From DAOSWM01 sp035380045 (lineage in GTDB: Bacteria > Bacteroidota > Bacteroidia > Bacteroidales > Tenuifilaceae), in NCBI GenBank assembly GCA_035380045.1, contig DAOSWM010000001.1, forward strand, positions 71,764-135,763: a DNA stretch of 64,000 nt. The letters run 5' to 3'. The position numbers were made by a program, and so were the translations under genes. Positions 51,965-61,279 of this stretch are shown here, in pieces. The notes under the pieces were generated by a model that searched no databases, had not been told where the DNA came from, and saw nothing but the letters and a program-made list of their open reading frames with translations. Every line of letters starts with the position of its first letter. Position 1 is the stretch's first letter.

Positions 51965-52774
51965 ATGCAAAAAATTGTTGAAAAGTATTGTGAAATGCCA
52001 TCGGTAATTCGAAAACCTATGTGGCGAATTTGGCATAACCTGCTCCTAAAGTTCGATAAAAACAAGGAGGTTGTTTTCATGAACTACGGGTATGAGAGTT
52101 TAAATGGCGATCCTAAGTTGGATCTCCATAATCACGATGAGCATAACCGTTACTGTATTCAGTTATATCACCAGGTTGCAAGCCAGATAGATTTAACAGG
52201 GAAGGAAGTGTTAGAGGTTGGTTCGGGGCGAGGAGGAGGAGGTTCCTACATCACTCGTTACCTCAAACCTAAAAAATATATTGGAATGGATATTAGCGGG
52301 GGTGTGGTTGATTTTTGCAATATGAAGCACAGTAATGTTGAGGGATTATCCTTTGTGAAAGGGATAGCTGAAAATCCACCATTCGAAAGCCATTCCTTTG
52401 ATGCAGTGGTGAATGTTGAATCAGCTCGATGCTATGCCGATATTTTTGGTTTTTTTAAGCAGGTTCATCGAATTCTCCGACCCGAAGGGCACTTCCTTTT
52501 TGCTGACATGGTAAAGCAGGGTGAAATAAGTCACATTCGAGATAATTTGAGTAAGGCCGGTTTTAAAATAATTCAGGAACGAAACATAACTCAAAACGTT
52601 GTTAAAGCCCTCGATTTAGATCATGAGCGTAGGCATACGTTAGTTAGTAATTTAATCCCTAAATTCTTTAAAGGAGGTTTCTTACAGTTTGCGGGTGCAA
52701 AGGGTACTGAAAGGTATAATTCGTTTGCAAATGGTAAAATGGAGTACTACGTGTACCTACTTGCAAAGAACTAA
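51965..52774 (+). CDS. SAM-dependent methyltransferase (class I)
   Basis: A 269-residue Rossmann-fold methyltransferase. Motif I is VLEVGSGRGGGGSYI (about 80-95), the acidic residue closing strand 2 is in YIGMDISG, and motif IV/post I is FDAVVNVESARCYAD; RILRPEGHFLFADM corresponds to the post-III strand. The N-terminal 60 residues are helical. The general pattern resembles lipid or polyketide methyltransferases (type 11), but the substrate is not evident. It is followed by a MITE-like element that also could terminate its transcript. Confidence 0.9.
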   Translation: MQKIVEKYCEMPSVIRKPMWRIWHNLLLKFDKNKEVVFMNYGYESLNGDPKLDLHNHDEHNRYCIQLYHQVASQIDLTGKEVLEVGSGRGGGGSYITRYLKPKKYIGMDISGGVVDFCNMKHSNVEGLSFVKGIAENPPFESHSFDAVVNVESARCYADIFGFFKQVHRILRPEGHFLFADMVKQGEISHIRDNLSKAGFKIIQERNITQNVVKALDLDHERRHTLVSNLIPKFFKGGFLQFAGAKGTERYNSFANGKMEYYVYLLAKN

Positions 52775-52796
52775 CTTGAAATTGAATTCCATTTTT

Positions 52797-52942
52797 AGAG
52801 GGTGTCTCAAAAGTTAAAAAGGATTGGATTTACTTCTCAGTGGAACACTGTGATCCCCATTGTGATGCACTGTGGTATAATACATTATTAATTTCACAGA
52901 GTCCTTTATTAAGTCACACAGTGAACTTTTGATACACTCTCT
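52797..52942. mobile_element. 146-bp MITE-like element with 19-bp terminal inverted repeats
   Basis: AGAGGGTGTCTCAAAAGTT (52797-52815) and the reverse complement of 52924-52942 match at 17 of 19 positions. Between them are about 108 bases with several short CACTGTG/CACAGTG repeats but no reading frame. Possible TTTTT target duplications flank it (52792-52796 and 52943-52947), though these are homopolymers. The terminus GGGTGTCTCAAAAG is of the kind seen at insertion-sequence ends. Non-coding, so it would need a transposase supplied from elsewhere. Confidence 0.7.
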
Positions 52943-52945
52943 TTT

Positions 52946-55900
52946 TTATTGCCCATAATCTTCTTCTGATTGCCTAATGGCTTGATAAATAATGTCCTGA
53001 ATGTTCGTTCGAATATTTAAGTCCACCAACTTTGAATTATTGGCATCTGGGTAAATTCTATTGGATAGGAATATGTAAACTAAATCGTACTCAGGGTCAA
53101 CCCAGGCAAGAACGCCAGTAAACCCTGAATGACCATAACTTAGCGCCGAGGCGCTACGGCTAACGGGCGATGGTTTTTCTGGATTTGGTTCGGGTTTATC
53201 AAATCCTAGGCCTCTTCGTGTTCCGTTGTGGCAGTTTACGCAGCTGGTGAAAAGTTCCAGAGTCGAATCAGGTATGAATACAACGCCCCCATAGGTTCCC
53301 TTGTTTAAGAACATTTGGAATAGTTTTGCCAAATCGTTTGCTGTTGAGAACAAACCAGCATGACCAGCAATTCCTCCCATCATGGCGGCAGCCGGGTCGT
53401 GAACATGTCCCCAGATTAGCTGCTTTCTGAAAAGTAAATCGTTTTCGGTAGGAACAATATCCAGTATGTCAAACTTTTTCAGCGGATTAAAGCAGGTACG
53501 ATTCATTCCTAGGTTGTGGTAAAAATTTTTATAGAGGTACTCGATATGAGATTCCCGAATTATGTTACCAATACCACGGTGTAGCAGAATAAAGCCTAAA
53601 TCGCTATAAGTATATTTCCCGATATTATTTATAGGGCTTCTCAGAATCCAGCTAAAGATTGTATCGGTAATTCCCTCCACTGCGAAAATATTGGATGCAA
53701 CTTCTACCGGAAAGTTGAAGGAGTAATTTTTTTTATAATAATTGTCCGAGGGTTCAGTATTCTTGCTTAGGTACCAGTTTGGTGAAAGTTGGTATGCGTA
53801 GGTTGAAGAGTGATTTTTACTCGTTATTGGTTGGTTTGGAATAAGGCTGGAGATAGTATTAATGTAAAAAGGAATCCAAGGTTTCAATCCGGCCTGGTGA
53901 AGTAGTATGTCGCTAATAATAATATTTTTGTACTCTGAGGTGTCGGGTAAATACATATAGTTTCCCAGCTTTTCTGTAATATCAATCTGTTTTTTGGAGA
54001 AAAGATCCATTACTTCTGGGAGTGTGGCTGAGATTTTTGTTAGCGATGCAATATCATATAGTGAGTTACCGGTTACAGCGAGTTCGGCGTTTGTGTATGT
54101 GTAGTTTCCGAAGTTTTTATTGTAGAAAACTATTCCGTTTTTAGCTGCTAAAATTTGCATTCCCGGCGTTGCTTCATTATTTATGGCGTCGAGCGCAATG
54201 GAATCGATTTTCTGAAGGAAGCAAGAGCTAATATTTAACTCCTCTGGAATAGAGTACTTCAGTCGGATTTTTTCACCAGCATCAATGCCGTTTCCTCTTT
54301 TAAAATGAGAATTAATGGTCACGGGGAGTTTTCCACTTGTTTTTTCGAAGCCTCCAAAAATAAGCTGTGCAGTAAGGCTTTGGGTTGTTTCAGAATTATC
54401 GTAAGCAGCAATTAATCCGTTAACCGATTCTATATCATCTATTTTACTTAACGCGTACGGGCTTCCAAAAAGGGTTACGATGCAATTCTTGGTTTTAGAA
54501 AGAGTAGAGATTGCTTCTACAGCAATATTTGAAACGCCAAAATTTCTTGCTGAATAGCTAGAGAGATTATGGTATCCAATAATAATTGTATTGAAATCAA
54601 TCAGTTGGGAAAGTTGAGAATTAAGGCTGTCCGATGGTTGGTTCTCATCGAGCGAGAAGTAGCTAACTGGTGCATACATTTCCAGCTGGTTAAAAAAAGT
54701 TTGCCCCATCCCATTCCCGATTTCAAGGTATGCAATTGAGAGGGAATCGAGCCTGCCTATTGGTATTACCCTGTCATTTTTGAGAACAGTTACTGCTTGT
54801 TCGGTTATCTGCCTGATTAACAGTTTATATGCGGGGGAATTTAAGTCGGAGATGAGATCTTTATTGTTAATTGGATAGAACCTGTTTAATCCAACCCTGT
54901 ATTTAGCTTCAAGAATTTTTCTGCATCTTCTATCAATTTCTTCTTTTGGGAAATGTCCTTTTTTGACCTCTTTCTCAATTTTTGAAATCGATTTTTTAAC
55001 ATCGGAAGGGAATAGCAATATATCGTTTCCAGCCTGTAATGCAAGGTAGTTTAAATCTTTAGGTTCATAGTAGTTACTAACCCCCTTCATATTAAGGGCA
55101 TCGGTAATAACTAAACCATTAAAACCAAGGGTTTTAGTTAGTAGCGAATCAACAATCCTATACGAAAGGCTTGAGGCTAATTTAGTTGTAGGTTCAAGGT
55201 TAGGAACCTCAATATGTGCAACCATTACGCTTGAAACATCATGTTGGATCAGCCTTTTAAAGGGATGTAATTCTACTGAATCGAGCCTGTTAGAGTTGTG
55301 TGTTATAACTGGCAAATCGTAGTGCGAGTCGGTGTTGGTATCACCGTGACCGGGAAAATGTTTGGCGCAAGCCAGAATACCGTTATCCTGAAGCCCAAGC
55401 ATATATGCTAATCCTTTTTGGGCAACCAATTCACGCTCTTCCCCAAAAGCCCGAGTGTTAATAACCGGGTTATCGGGGTTGCTGTTTACATCAACAACCG
55501 GAGCAAAATTTAAGTGAACACCAATACGTTTAAGTTGTTTGGCGATATCGGCTCCCATTTGGTAAGCCAAACGTGAATCAGCTGCCGCACCAAGCATCAT
55601 TTGTCTGGGGTATGAAATTGTACTATCGAGTCGCATTCCCAAGCCCCATTCTGCATCCATTGATATTAGGAGCGGAGTTTTTGCGATGCTTTGGTAATAG
55701 TTGGTTTGCTGAACTTGTCTTACGGGACCTCCTTGAAAGAAACAGAGGCCTCCAATGTTTTCTTCAAGAATTAATTCTGTAAGTTCCTCAACGTGATTTT
55801 CATCCCCGTTTGAGTATGCTGCAACCATGAAAAGCTGGGCAATTCTCTCGCGCAGTGAAAGGCTATTCAACACCGAATCGACCCATTGTTGGGCTTCGGG

Positions 55901-56011
55901 AGTTCCTGAGATATCATCGCCGAAGGTTAGAAGGGTGTTGCAAAGTGAAAAAAGTAGGATAAGTATAATGGATTGAACTCTAGTTTTTTTGTGCAGTTTT
56001 TTTGAAAACAT
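52946..56011 (-). CDS. NagZ-like GH3 glycosidase fused to a class C-type serine hydrolase
   Basis: A 1021-residue exported protein (signal peptide IILILLFSLCNTLLTFG). Residues about 40-400 are a GH3 domain with the NagZ signature KHFPGHGDTNTDSH (217-230, acid/base His-Asp dyad) and nucleophile Asp304 in VITDALNMKGV. A GH3 C-terminal-like domain covers about 400-575. Residues about 600-1010 form a beta-lactamase-like domain with SLTK (656-659), YSD (802-804) and a His-Ser-Gly block near 970. NagZ cuts GlcNAc from muropeptides; the second domain could act as an esterase or peptidase on stem peptides. Its stop abuts the MITE-like element. A -7 box TATATTTG lies at 56066-56073 on this strand. Confidence 0.9.
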   Translation of the reverse strand: MFSKKLHKKTRVQSIILILLFSLCNTLLTFGDDISGTPEAQQWVDSVLNSLSLRERIAQLFMVAAYSNGDENHVEELTELILEENIGGLCFFQGGPVRQVQQTNYYQSIAKTPLLISMDAEWGLGMRLDSTISYPRQMMLGAAADSRLAYQMGADIAKQLKRIGVHLNFAPVVDVNSNPDNPVINTRAFGEERELVAQKGLAYMLGLQDNGILACAKHFPGHGDTNTDSHYDLPVITHNSNRLDSVELHPFKRLIQHDVSSVMVAHIEVPNLEPTTKLASSLSYRIVDSLLTKTLGFNGLVITDALNMKGVSNYYEPKDLNYLALQAGNDILLFPSDVKKSISKIEKEVKKGHFPKEEIDRRCRKILEAKYRVGLNRFYPINNKDLISDLNSPAYKLLIRQITEQAVTVLKNDRVIPIGRLDSLSIAYLEIGNGMGQTFFNQLEMYAPVSYFSLDENQPSDSLNSQLSQLIDFNTIIIGYHNLSSYSARNFGVSNIAVEAISTLSKTKNCIVTLFGSPYALSKIDDIESVNGLIAAYDNSETTQSLTAQLIFGGFEKTSGKLPVTINSHFKRGNGIDAGEKIRLKYSIPEELNISSCFLQKIDSIALDAINNEATPGMQILAAKNGIVFYNKNFGNYTYTNAELAVTGNSLYDIASLTKISATLPEVMDLFSKKQIDITEKLGNYMYLPDTSEYKNIIISDILLHQAGLKPWIPFYINTISSLIPNQPITSKNHSSTYAYQLSPNWYLSKNTEPSDNYYKKNYSFNFPVEVASNIFAVEGITDTIFSWILRSPINNIGKYTYSDLGFILLHRGIGNIIRESHIEYLYKNFYHNLGMNRTCFNPLKKFDILDIVPTENDLLFRKQLIWGHVHDPAAAMMGGIAGHAGLFSTANDLAKLFQMFLNKGTYGGVVFIPDSTLELFTSCVNCHNGTRRGLGFDKPEPNPEKPSPVSRSASALSYGHSGFTGVLAWVDPEYDLVYIFLSNRIYPDANNSKLVDLNIRTNIQDIIYQAIRQSEEDYGQ

Positions 56012-56065
56012 AAGTGAAAAATTTGATAGAAATACGGAGTTTTATCTCAGATTCATAAAACCGAA

Positions 56066-56073
56066 CAAATATA
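56066..56073 (-). promoter_or_regulatory. -7 box for the GH3/beta-lactamase gene
   Basis: TATATTTG on the minus strand, about 55 bases before the start codon. No clear upstream TTTG box. Confidence 0.4.
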
Positions 56074-56166
56074 GTATTTGGAATTATCTTCTGCAGATAT
56101 TTCTTTGAATTTTGGATGAATACCCGAATGAAATTGAGGAACTAAATGTATTGTATTACCAAAAAC

Positions 56167-56895
56167 TTAATCTCTTTTTGGGAGGTTACAATAGTCGCGA
56201 ATTATTTCATCGAGTCCGTTTCTTCCTAACGATTTGGCGTAGTGGATGTCGTCGCAGCCGGGGTATGGCTTTCCGAATCGAATGAGAGCCATTCCACGGT
56301 AGTAGTACCCTTCAATTAATGTTGGATCGAAATGGAGAACAATGTCCAAATCGGCAATAACTCCACCAAAATCGTTTAGAGAGTACTTACAGATTGCTCG
56401 GTTGTAAAGTGCAGCTATATTGAGCGAGTCAAGCTCAATAACCGTGGAATAGTCGTTGATGGCTCCAAGGTAATCGAAAAGGGCCTGCTTAGAGATTCCT
56501 CTATTTAGGTAGCATTCGTGGTTATCAGGTTCAATAACAATAACTTTGGTGAAATCTTCGATTGCTTGCTTGTGATTGTTTATAGCTTGAAAAGAAATAC
56601 CTCTCCGGTAGTATGCATCAAAGAATAGGGGCTTAATCTCGACTGCTTTGCTAAAGTCGCTAGTTGATTCTTTGAACTTTTTAGACTCAAAATAGGAAAG
56701 TCCACGGCAGTAGTACAGTATGCCTATTTCGGGTTTTTGAATAATTGCTTGTGTGAAATCGTTAATAGCTCCTGAATAATTTTTTTGCTTATGTTTTTCG
56801 ATTCCATTATTGAATAAATACTCAATGTTTTGGGCGAATCCAAAATTGGCAGTTAGGAAGTGCAACGTTAATATGAATAGTAGCTGCTTTTGCAC
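56167..56895 (-). CDS. TPR repeat protein (exported), second of two paralogues
   Basis: A 242-residue protein with a signal peptide (QKQLLFILTLHFLTANFGFA, cleavage near AQN) followed by about six tandem 34-residue TPR units of the form NYSGAINDFTQAIIQKPEIG and HKQAIEDFTKVIVIEPDNHE. It ends with a Cys-containing tail (YPGCDDIHYAKSLG and DYCNLPKR). TPR arrays bind peptides or other proteins. It shares its fold pattern, Cys tail and length with the gene just upstream, whose stop it overlaps by 1 base, so the two probably arose by tandem duplication. Confidence 0.88.
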   Translation of the reverse strand: MQKQLLFILTLHFLTANFGFAQNIEYLFNNGIEKHKQKNYSGAINDFTQAIIQKPEIGILYYCRGLSYFESKKFKESTSDFSKAVEIKPLFFDAYYRRGISFQAINNHKQAIEDFTKVIVIEPDNHECYLNRGISKQALFDYLGAINDYSTVIELDSLNIAALYNRAICKYSLNDFGGVIADLDIVLHFDPTLIEGYYYRGMALIRFGKPYPGCDDIHYAKSLGRNGLDEIIRDYCNLPKRD

Positions 56896-57632
56896 TAATA
56901 GCTTCTTGGTGGTTTAAAACCTTTACAGAACTCCTTTAGTAGGAAGTGAGTTTCGACATTGCCAAGTTCCTTGGCTTTTAGCAAATCCATGCATCCGCTC
57001 TGATTTTGACCCAGTAAAATTTTTGAGTAGCCTCTGGAGTGGTATGCATCGGCAAGTTTGGGGTCAATAATTATTGCTTGGTTAAAATCGAGGATTGCGT
57101 TGTTAATATCGTGAACATCAATTCGGGCATTGCCACGGTTTACGTATGCTCTTGCAAACTTCTTGTCGATATCGATGGCACGGTTAAAATCGGAGATTGC
57201 GCCCTTGTAGTCTTTAAGGATGGCTCGAGTAATACCTCGATTGTTGTAAGCCATGGAAAACAATGGAACAATTTTTACTAGATTGTTATAGTCAAGTAGA
57301 GCCCCCTCGTAGTCTTCCAACTTCGATTTTGCATTGGCTCTGTAGTAGTATGCAATTGCATACCGGTTGTCAATTTCTATTGCCTTTGAATAATCAGCAA
57401 TGGCTCCATCAATATCGTTATTTTCAAACTTCGAGTCGCCACGGTATACATACGCATACTTATTTAAAGGGTCAACCTCAATGGCTTTGTTCAGTTCTTC
57501 AATGGCACCAAGGTAATCCTTGTTCTCATGTTTTAAATTGGCTCTAAGAATAAAGTCGTTGGTTTCCTGACTGAAAGCCCGGATAGAAATGGTAAATGAA
57601 AAAACTATGAAAATTATAGAAGCGAATTTCAT
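56895..57632 (-). CDS. TPR repeat protein (exported), first of two paralogues
   Basis: A 245-residue protein with a signal peptide (FASIIFIVFSFTISIRAFS, then QE) and about six TPR units such as DYLGAIEELNKAIEVDPLNK and DIDGAIADYSKAIEIDNRYA. The C-terminus is GCMDLLKAKELGNVE with a second Cys in KEFCKGF, matching the tail of its downstream neighbour. It is the first gene of the pair. TATATTTG on the minus strand at 57704-57711 is a good -7 box, giving a leader of about 65 bases. Function is unknown. Confidence 0.88.
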   Translation of the reverse strand: MKFASIIFIVFSFTISIRAFSQETNDFILRANLKHENKDYLGAIEELNKAIEVDPLNKYAYVYRGDSKFENNDIDGAIADYSKAIEIDNRYAIAYYYRANAKSKLEDYEGALLDYNNLVKIVPLFSMAYNNRGITRAILKDYKGAISDFNRAIDIDKKFARAYVNRGNARIDVHDINNAILDFNQAIIIDPKLADAYHSRGYSKILLGQNQSGCMDLLKAKELGNVETHFLLKEFCKGFKPPRSY

Positions 57633-57703
57633 TAATTTAAAAATTTGGTGTTCAGAGGTTTGGTTTGAAAAGTGTTGTTTTAGTATTGCTTTAATTTAAC
57701 ATT

Positions 57704-57711
57704 CAAATATA
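57704..57711 (-). promoter_or_regulatory. -7 box for the TPR gene pair
   Basis: TATATTTG on the minus strand; a TTG lies 24 bases upstream, slightly far for the -33 box. Confidence 0.45.
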
Positions 57712-57877
57712 TAAAACCTTATCTACATTACTATTCAATTATTTATAAAATTCATAATTTTATTGATAAAGGTAACCTTAATTTATAAATTGAAGTGAAT
57801 TCTAAAAATCAAATTGTTGTTAAACTTTTATCTTCTAGTTTAATCAAAATGTTGTTTTAACTTTCTAACACATTACA

Positions 57878-60800
57878 ATGATGAAATATTTCAAATTTTT
57901 AGTGTTTCTTGGTGTATCTGTATGTTTTTTTTATGATGCGAATGGCCAAGAATCAAGATTAATGCGTTTTCCGGCGGTTAATGAGAACCAGGTTGTTTTT
58001 ACGTATGCTGGTGATTTGTATACTGTTCCATTACAGGGAGGAATTGCACGAAAGTTGACCTCACACGATGGGTACGAAATGTTTGCACGATTTTCACCCG
58101 ATGGGAAAACCATTGCCTTCACAGGGCAGTACGATGGAAACACCGAGGTATTCACAATTCCCGCTGAGGGAGGTGAACCCCAGAGGCTTACTTATACTGC
58201 CACGCTTTCTCGTGATGATGTATCGGATAGGATGGGCCCAAACAACATTGTTATGACCTGGACTCCCGATGGGAAAAGCATTGTTTATCGTTCGCGTAAG
58301 CAAACGTTTAACTCATTCGTAGGGCATCTTTTCTCGGTGCCAGCTGATGGTGGTTTGTCAACTGAGTTACCGCTCTCAACCGGTGGATTCTGCTCCTATT
58401 CACCCGATGGTGAAAAATTGGCGTTTAACCGGGTTTTCAGAGAGTTCCGAACATGGAAGTACTACCAGGGCGGAATGGCCGATGACATTTGGATTTTCAA
58501 CAGCACTTCGAAGGAGGTTGAAAAAGTAACCAATGCCGACTCGCAGGAGATATTTCCAATGTGGATTGGCAACGAAATTTTCTTCCTTTCCGATCGTGAC
58601 AGAACCATGAACCTTTTCGCGTACAATACTGAAACCAAACAAACCGAGAAGGTTACCAGTTTTACCGATTACGATATAAAGTTCCCTTCGCATAGGGGTA
58701 ATTCAATTGTTTTTGAAAAGGGTGGATACCTTTTCCATTTCGATGCCAAAACCCGCGAAGTGAACCAAATAAGCGTAACAATTGCCGATGATTATAAGTA
58801 CTCGCGTTCTGAACTGGTTGATGCCTCAAAGGATATTTTTAGCGCCGATATTGCTCCCGACGGGGCAAGGGTTGTGTTTAGCGCCCGTGGCGATATATTC
58901 TCGGTTCCTGCTGAAAGCGGAATTACCAGAAATCTTACCCAAAGTTCAGGTGCTCACGATCGGCGTGCGGCTTGGTCGCCCGATGGGCGAAACATTGCCT
59001 ACATTTCTGACATGAGCGGGGAATACGAAATTTATATTCAGAAACAGGATGGCTCTGCTGAACCAGCTGCGGTTACCAGCGGGAATAAAACGTACATATA
59101 CAATATTCTTTGGTCGCCCGATAGCAAAAAAATTGCCTGGACCGATAGAACAGGATACTTGCAGTATGTTGATATAGAATCAAAGAAAGTGGTTAAAGTT
59201 CACAAGGGCGAGTATGGAATTAATTTCGATTACAACTGGTCGCCCGATAGCAAGTGGATTGCATTTTCCAACCAGGATCAGAATCGTTTCTCGGTTATAC
59301 ACCTATACAACATAGAAACATCCGCAAAACATTCAGTAACCGACAGCTGGTATACCTCTTCAAATCCTACATTTTCAACCGATGGGAAGTTCCTTCTTTT
59401 CCGTTCCGATCGCGATTTCAACCCAATTTACAGCCGAACCGAGTGGAACCATGCCTACCAGGCCATGAGCAGAATATACATGTTAATGCTTTCGAAGGAT
59501 ACTCCTTCGCCCTTTGCTCCGCAGAATAACGAGGTTTCGCTAAAAGAGGAAAATGTTGAAAGCAATGGAAAAAAGGATGAAAAAAAGGATGAAAAGGCCA
59601 AGGAAATTAAGGTGAAAGTTGACTTTGACGGAATTCAAAACAGGGTTATTTCGTTACCAGTTGATGTGGCATACTACGGAAATTTTGCCTGCATAGATGG
59701 TAAGGTTTACTTCACACAGTACGACCCACAAACTCGAAAGAGTTTACTTAAAATGTACGATCTGAAAAAGAAGAAGGATATTGAGCTGGGCGAGAGGATG
59801 AACTTCGCCATTTCTGCAAATGGAAAGAAAATGCTGGTAGCTAAAAATGGAAACTTCGCTGTAATTGACCTGCCTAGCTCTCCCATAAAGATGGATGAAT
59901 CCGTGGATTTGAGCGACATGAAAGTTTGGGTTGATTACAGGCAGGAGTGGAAGCAGATTTATGATGAGAGCTGGCGCCAGATGCGCGATTTCTTCTACGT
60001 TGAAAATATGCACGGAGTCGATTGGGAGGCTATGCACAAAAAGTACGATGTGCTAATTCCATACGTGAAACATAGAGCCGATTTAACCTACATTATTGGC
60101 GAGTTAATTGGTGAGTTGAACGTTGGACATGCATACGTAAATAGTGGCGAAATGCCAAAACCCGAGAGAACAAACCTTGGTTTATTGGGCGCAAAAATTT
60201 CGAAGCATAGCAGCGGGTTCTTTAAAGTAGATGAGCTACTGAACGGTGCTCCATGGAGCAAAGAGTTACGTTCTCCGTTACTCGATATTGGTGTTAACGT
60301 GAACCAGGGCGACTACATTCTTGCGGTTGACGGAAGAGATTTGAAGACTGTTGGCGATATTTACCAAACCCTCATCGGCAAAGCCGACAGAATTGTAGAA
60401 ATTACCGTAAACTCAAAACCCGAATTGGCTGGAAGCCGAAAAGTTCTTGTGAAACCAATTTCAGACGAATCGCAGCTTTACTACTACTCATGGGTGCAGA
60501 ATAACATAAAAAAAGTAAACGAAGCTACCAATGGCGATGTTGGTTACATCCACATTCCCGACATGGGCGTTGAGGGTTTGAACGAGTTTGTGAAGTATTT
60601 CTACCCACAGCTAACCAAAAAAGGGTTGATTATTGACGATAGGGGAAATGGTGGAGGAAATGTTTCACCCATGATTCTTGAGCGGTTAAGCAGGGTTGCC
60701 TACCGTGCAAACATGCGCCGCGGTGTGAATCATCCAACTCCGGTGCCTGCACAAACCCATGTTGGGCCAAAGGTTCTGCTTATCGATCGCTACTCCGCAT

Positions 60801-61141
60801 CCGACGGCGATTTGTTTCCCTACGGTTTCCGCGAGCTTGGCCTTGGGCCAATAATTGGGATTCGTTCGTGGGGCGGAATTGTTGGTATTAGCGGTTCGCT
60901 TCCGTTTGTTGACGGTGGTGATTTGCGTAAACCCGAATTCACCAGCTTCAGCACCGAAACGGGAGAGTGGATAATTGAGGGTCATGGAGTTGAACCCGAT
61001 ATTGTAATTGATAACGATCCGTACAGGGAGTACATGGGGATTGATGATCAACTCAATAAAGCCATTGAAGTGGTGAAGGAAGAACTAAAGGATTGGAAAG
61101 GTTTGCCTCCCATTCCACCAGCACCCGATAAATCGAAGTAG
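57878..61141 (+). CDS. Tricorn-type S41 serine protease
   Basis: A 1087-residue exported protein (signal FKFLVFLGVSVCFFYDANG, then QE). Residues about 25-340 and 340-560 are two beta-propeller regions of WD40-like PD repeats (RFSPDGKTIAFTGQYDG, AWSPDGRNIAYISD, LWSPDSKKIAW). A Lys/Glu-rich linker follows, then the Tricorn core C1 (WRQMRDFFYVENMHGVDW), a PDZ domain (about 785-870) and the S41 domain with the glycine-rich GNGGGNVS and catalytic Ser975-Asp976 in YSASDGDLF. The propellers are thought to filter unfolded peptides to the active site. Here the enzyme acts in the periplasm or outside. A terminator follows. Confidence 0.93.
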   Translation: MMKYFKFLVFLGVSVCFFYDANGQESRLMRFPAVNENQVVFTYAGDLYTVPLQGGIARKLTSHDGYEMFARFSPDGKTIAFTGQYDGNTEVFTIPAEGGEPQRLTYTATLSRDDVSDRMGPNNIVMTWTPDGKSIVYRSRKQTFNSFVGHLFSVPADGGLSTELPLSTGGFCSYSPDGEKLAFNRVFREFRTWKYYQGGMADDIWIFNSTSKEVEKVTNADSQEIFPMWIGNEIFFLSDRDRTMNLFAYNTETKQTEKVTSFTDYDIKFPSHRGNSIVFEKGGYLFHFDAKTREVNQISVTIADDYKYSRSELVDASKDIFSADIAPDGARVVFSARGDIFSVPAESGITRNLTQSSGAHDRRAAWSPDGRNIAYISDMSGEYEIYIQKQDGSAEPAAVTSGNKTYIYNILWSPDSKKIAWTDRTGYLQYVDIESKKVVKVHKGEYGINFDYNWSPDSKWIAFSNQDQNRFSVIHLYNIETSAKHSVTDSWYTSSNPTFSTDGKFLLFRSDRDFNPIYSRTEWNHAYQAMSRIYMLMLSKDTPSPFAPQNNEVSLKEENVESNGKKDEKKDEKAKEIKVKVDFDGIQNRVISLPVDVAYYGNFACIDGKVYFTQYDPQTRKSLLKMYDLKKKKDIELGERMNFAISANGKKMLVAKNGNFAVIDLPSSPIKMDESVDLSDMKVWVDYRQEWKQIYDESWRQMRDFFYVENMHGVDWEAMHKKYDVLIPYVKHRADLTYIIGELIGELNVGHAYVNSGEMPKPERTNLGLLGAKISKHSSGFFKVDELLNGAPWSKELRSPLLDIGVNVNQGDYILAVDGRDLKTVGDIYQTLIGKADRIVEITVNSKPELAGSRKVLVKPISDESQLYYYSWVQNNIKKVNEATNGDVGYIHIPDMGVEGLNEFVKYFYPQLTKKGLIIDDRGNGGGNVSPMILERLSRVAYRANMRRGVNHPTPVPAQTHVGPKVLLIDRYSASDGDLFPYGFRELGLGPIIGIRSWGGIVGISGSLPFVDGGDLRKPEFTSFSTETGEWIIEGHGVEPDIVIDNDPYREYMGIDDQLNKAIEVVKEELKDWKGLPPIPPAPDKSK

Positions 61142-61159
61142 AATTTATTAAATAATGTG

Positions 61160-61195
61160 AAAAACCTGATGGCAATAACCGCTGTCAGGTTTTTT
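61160..61195 (+). terminator. Terminator after the Tricorn gene
   Basis: AAAAACCTGA (61160-61169) pairs perfectly with TCAGGTTTTT (61185-61194), and a T run closes it. It rules out the long N-terminal extension of the following frame, which starts inside this hairpin. Confidence 0.85.
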
Positions 61196-61246
61196 ATTGA
61201 TAATTTTAAAATTGGAACAGGAACAATAATAAAAATTCTAGCAGGT

Positions 61247-61254
61247 TATATTTG
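61247..61254 (+). promoter_or_regulatory. -7 box for the DUF5686 gene
   Basis: TATATTTG at 61247-61254, 25 bases before the ATG at 61280, places the transcription start at about 61261 and supports the shorter start. No -33 match at the right distance. Confidence 0.5.
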
Positions 61255-61279
61255 GCAGTATTTATTGATTTATTCTTTT

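Noticed and set aside
61157..61279. Longer N-terminus for the DUF5686 protein
   Set aside because: It begins inside the terminator hairpin of the Tricorn gene, crosses a -7 promoter box and lacks a signal peptide at the right place; the internal ATG gives a normal one.
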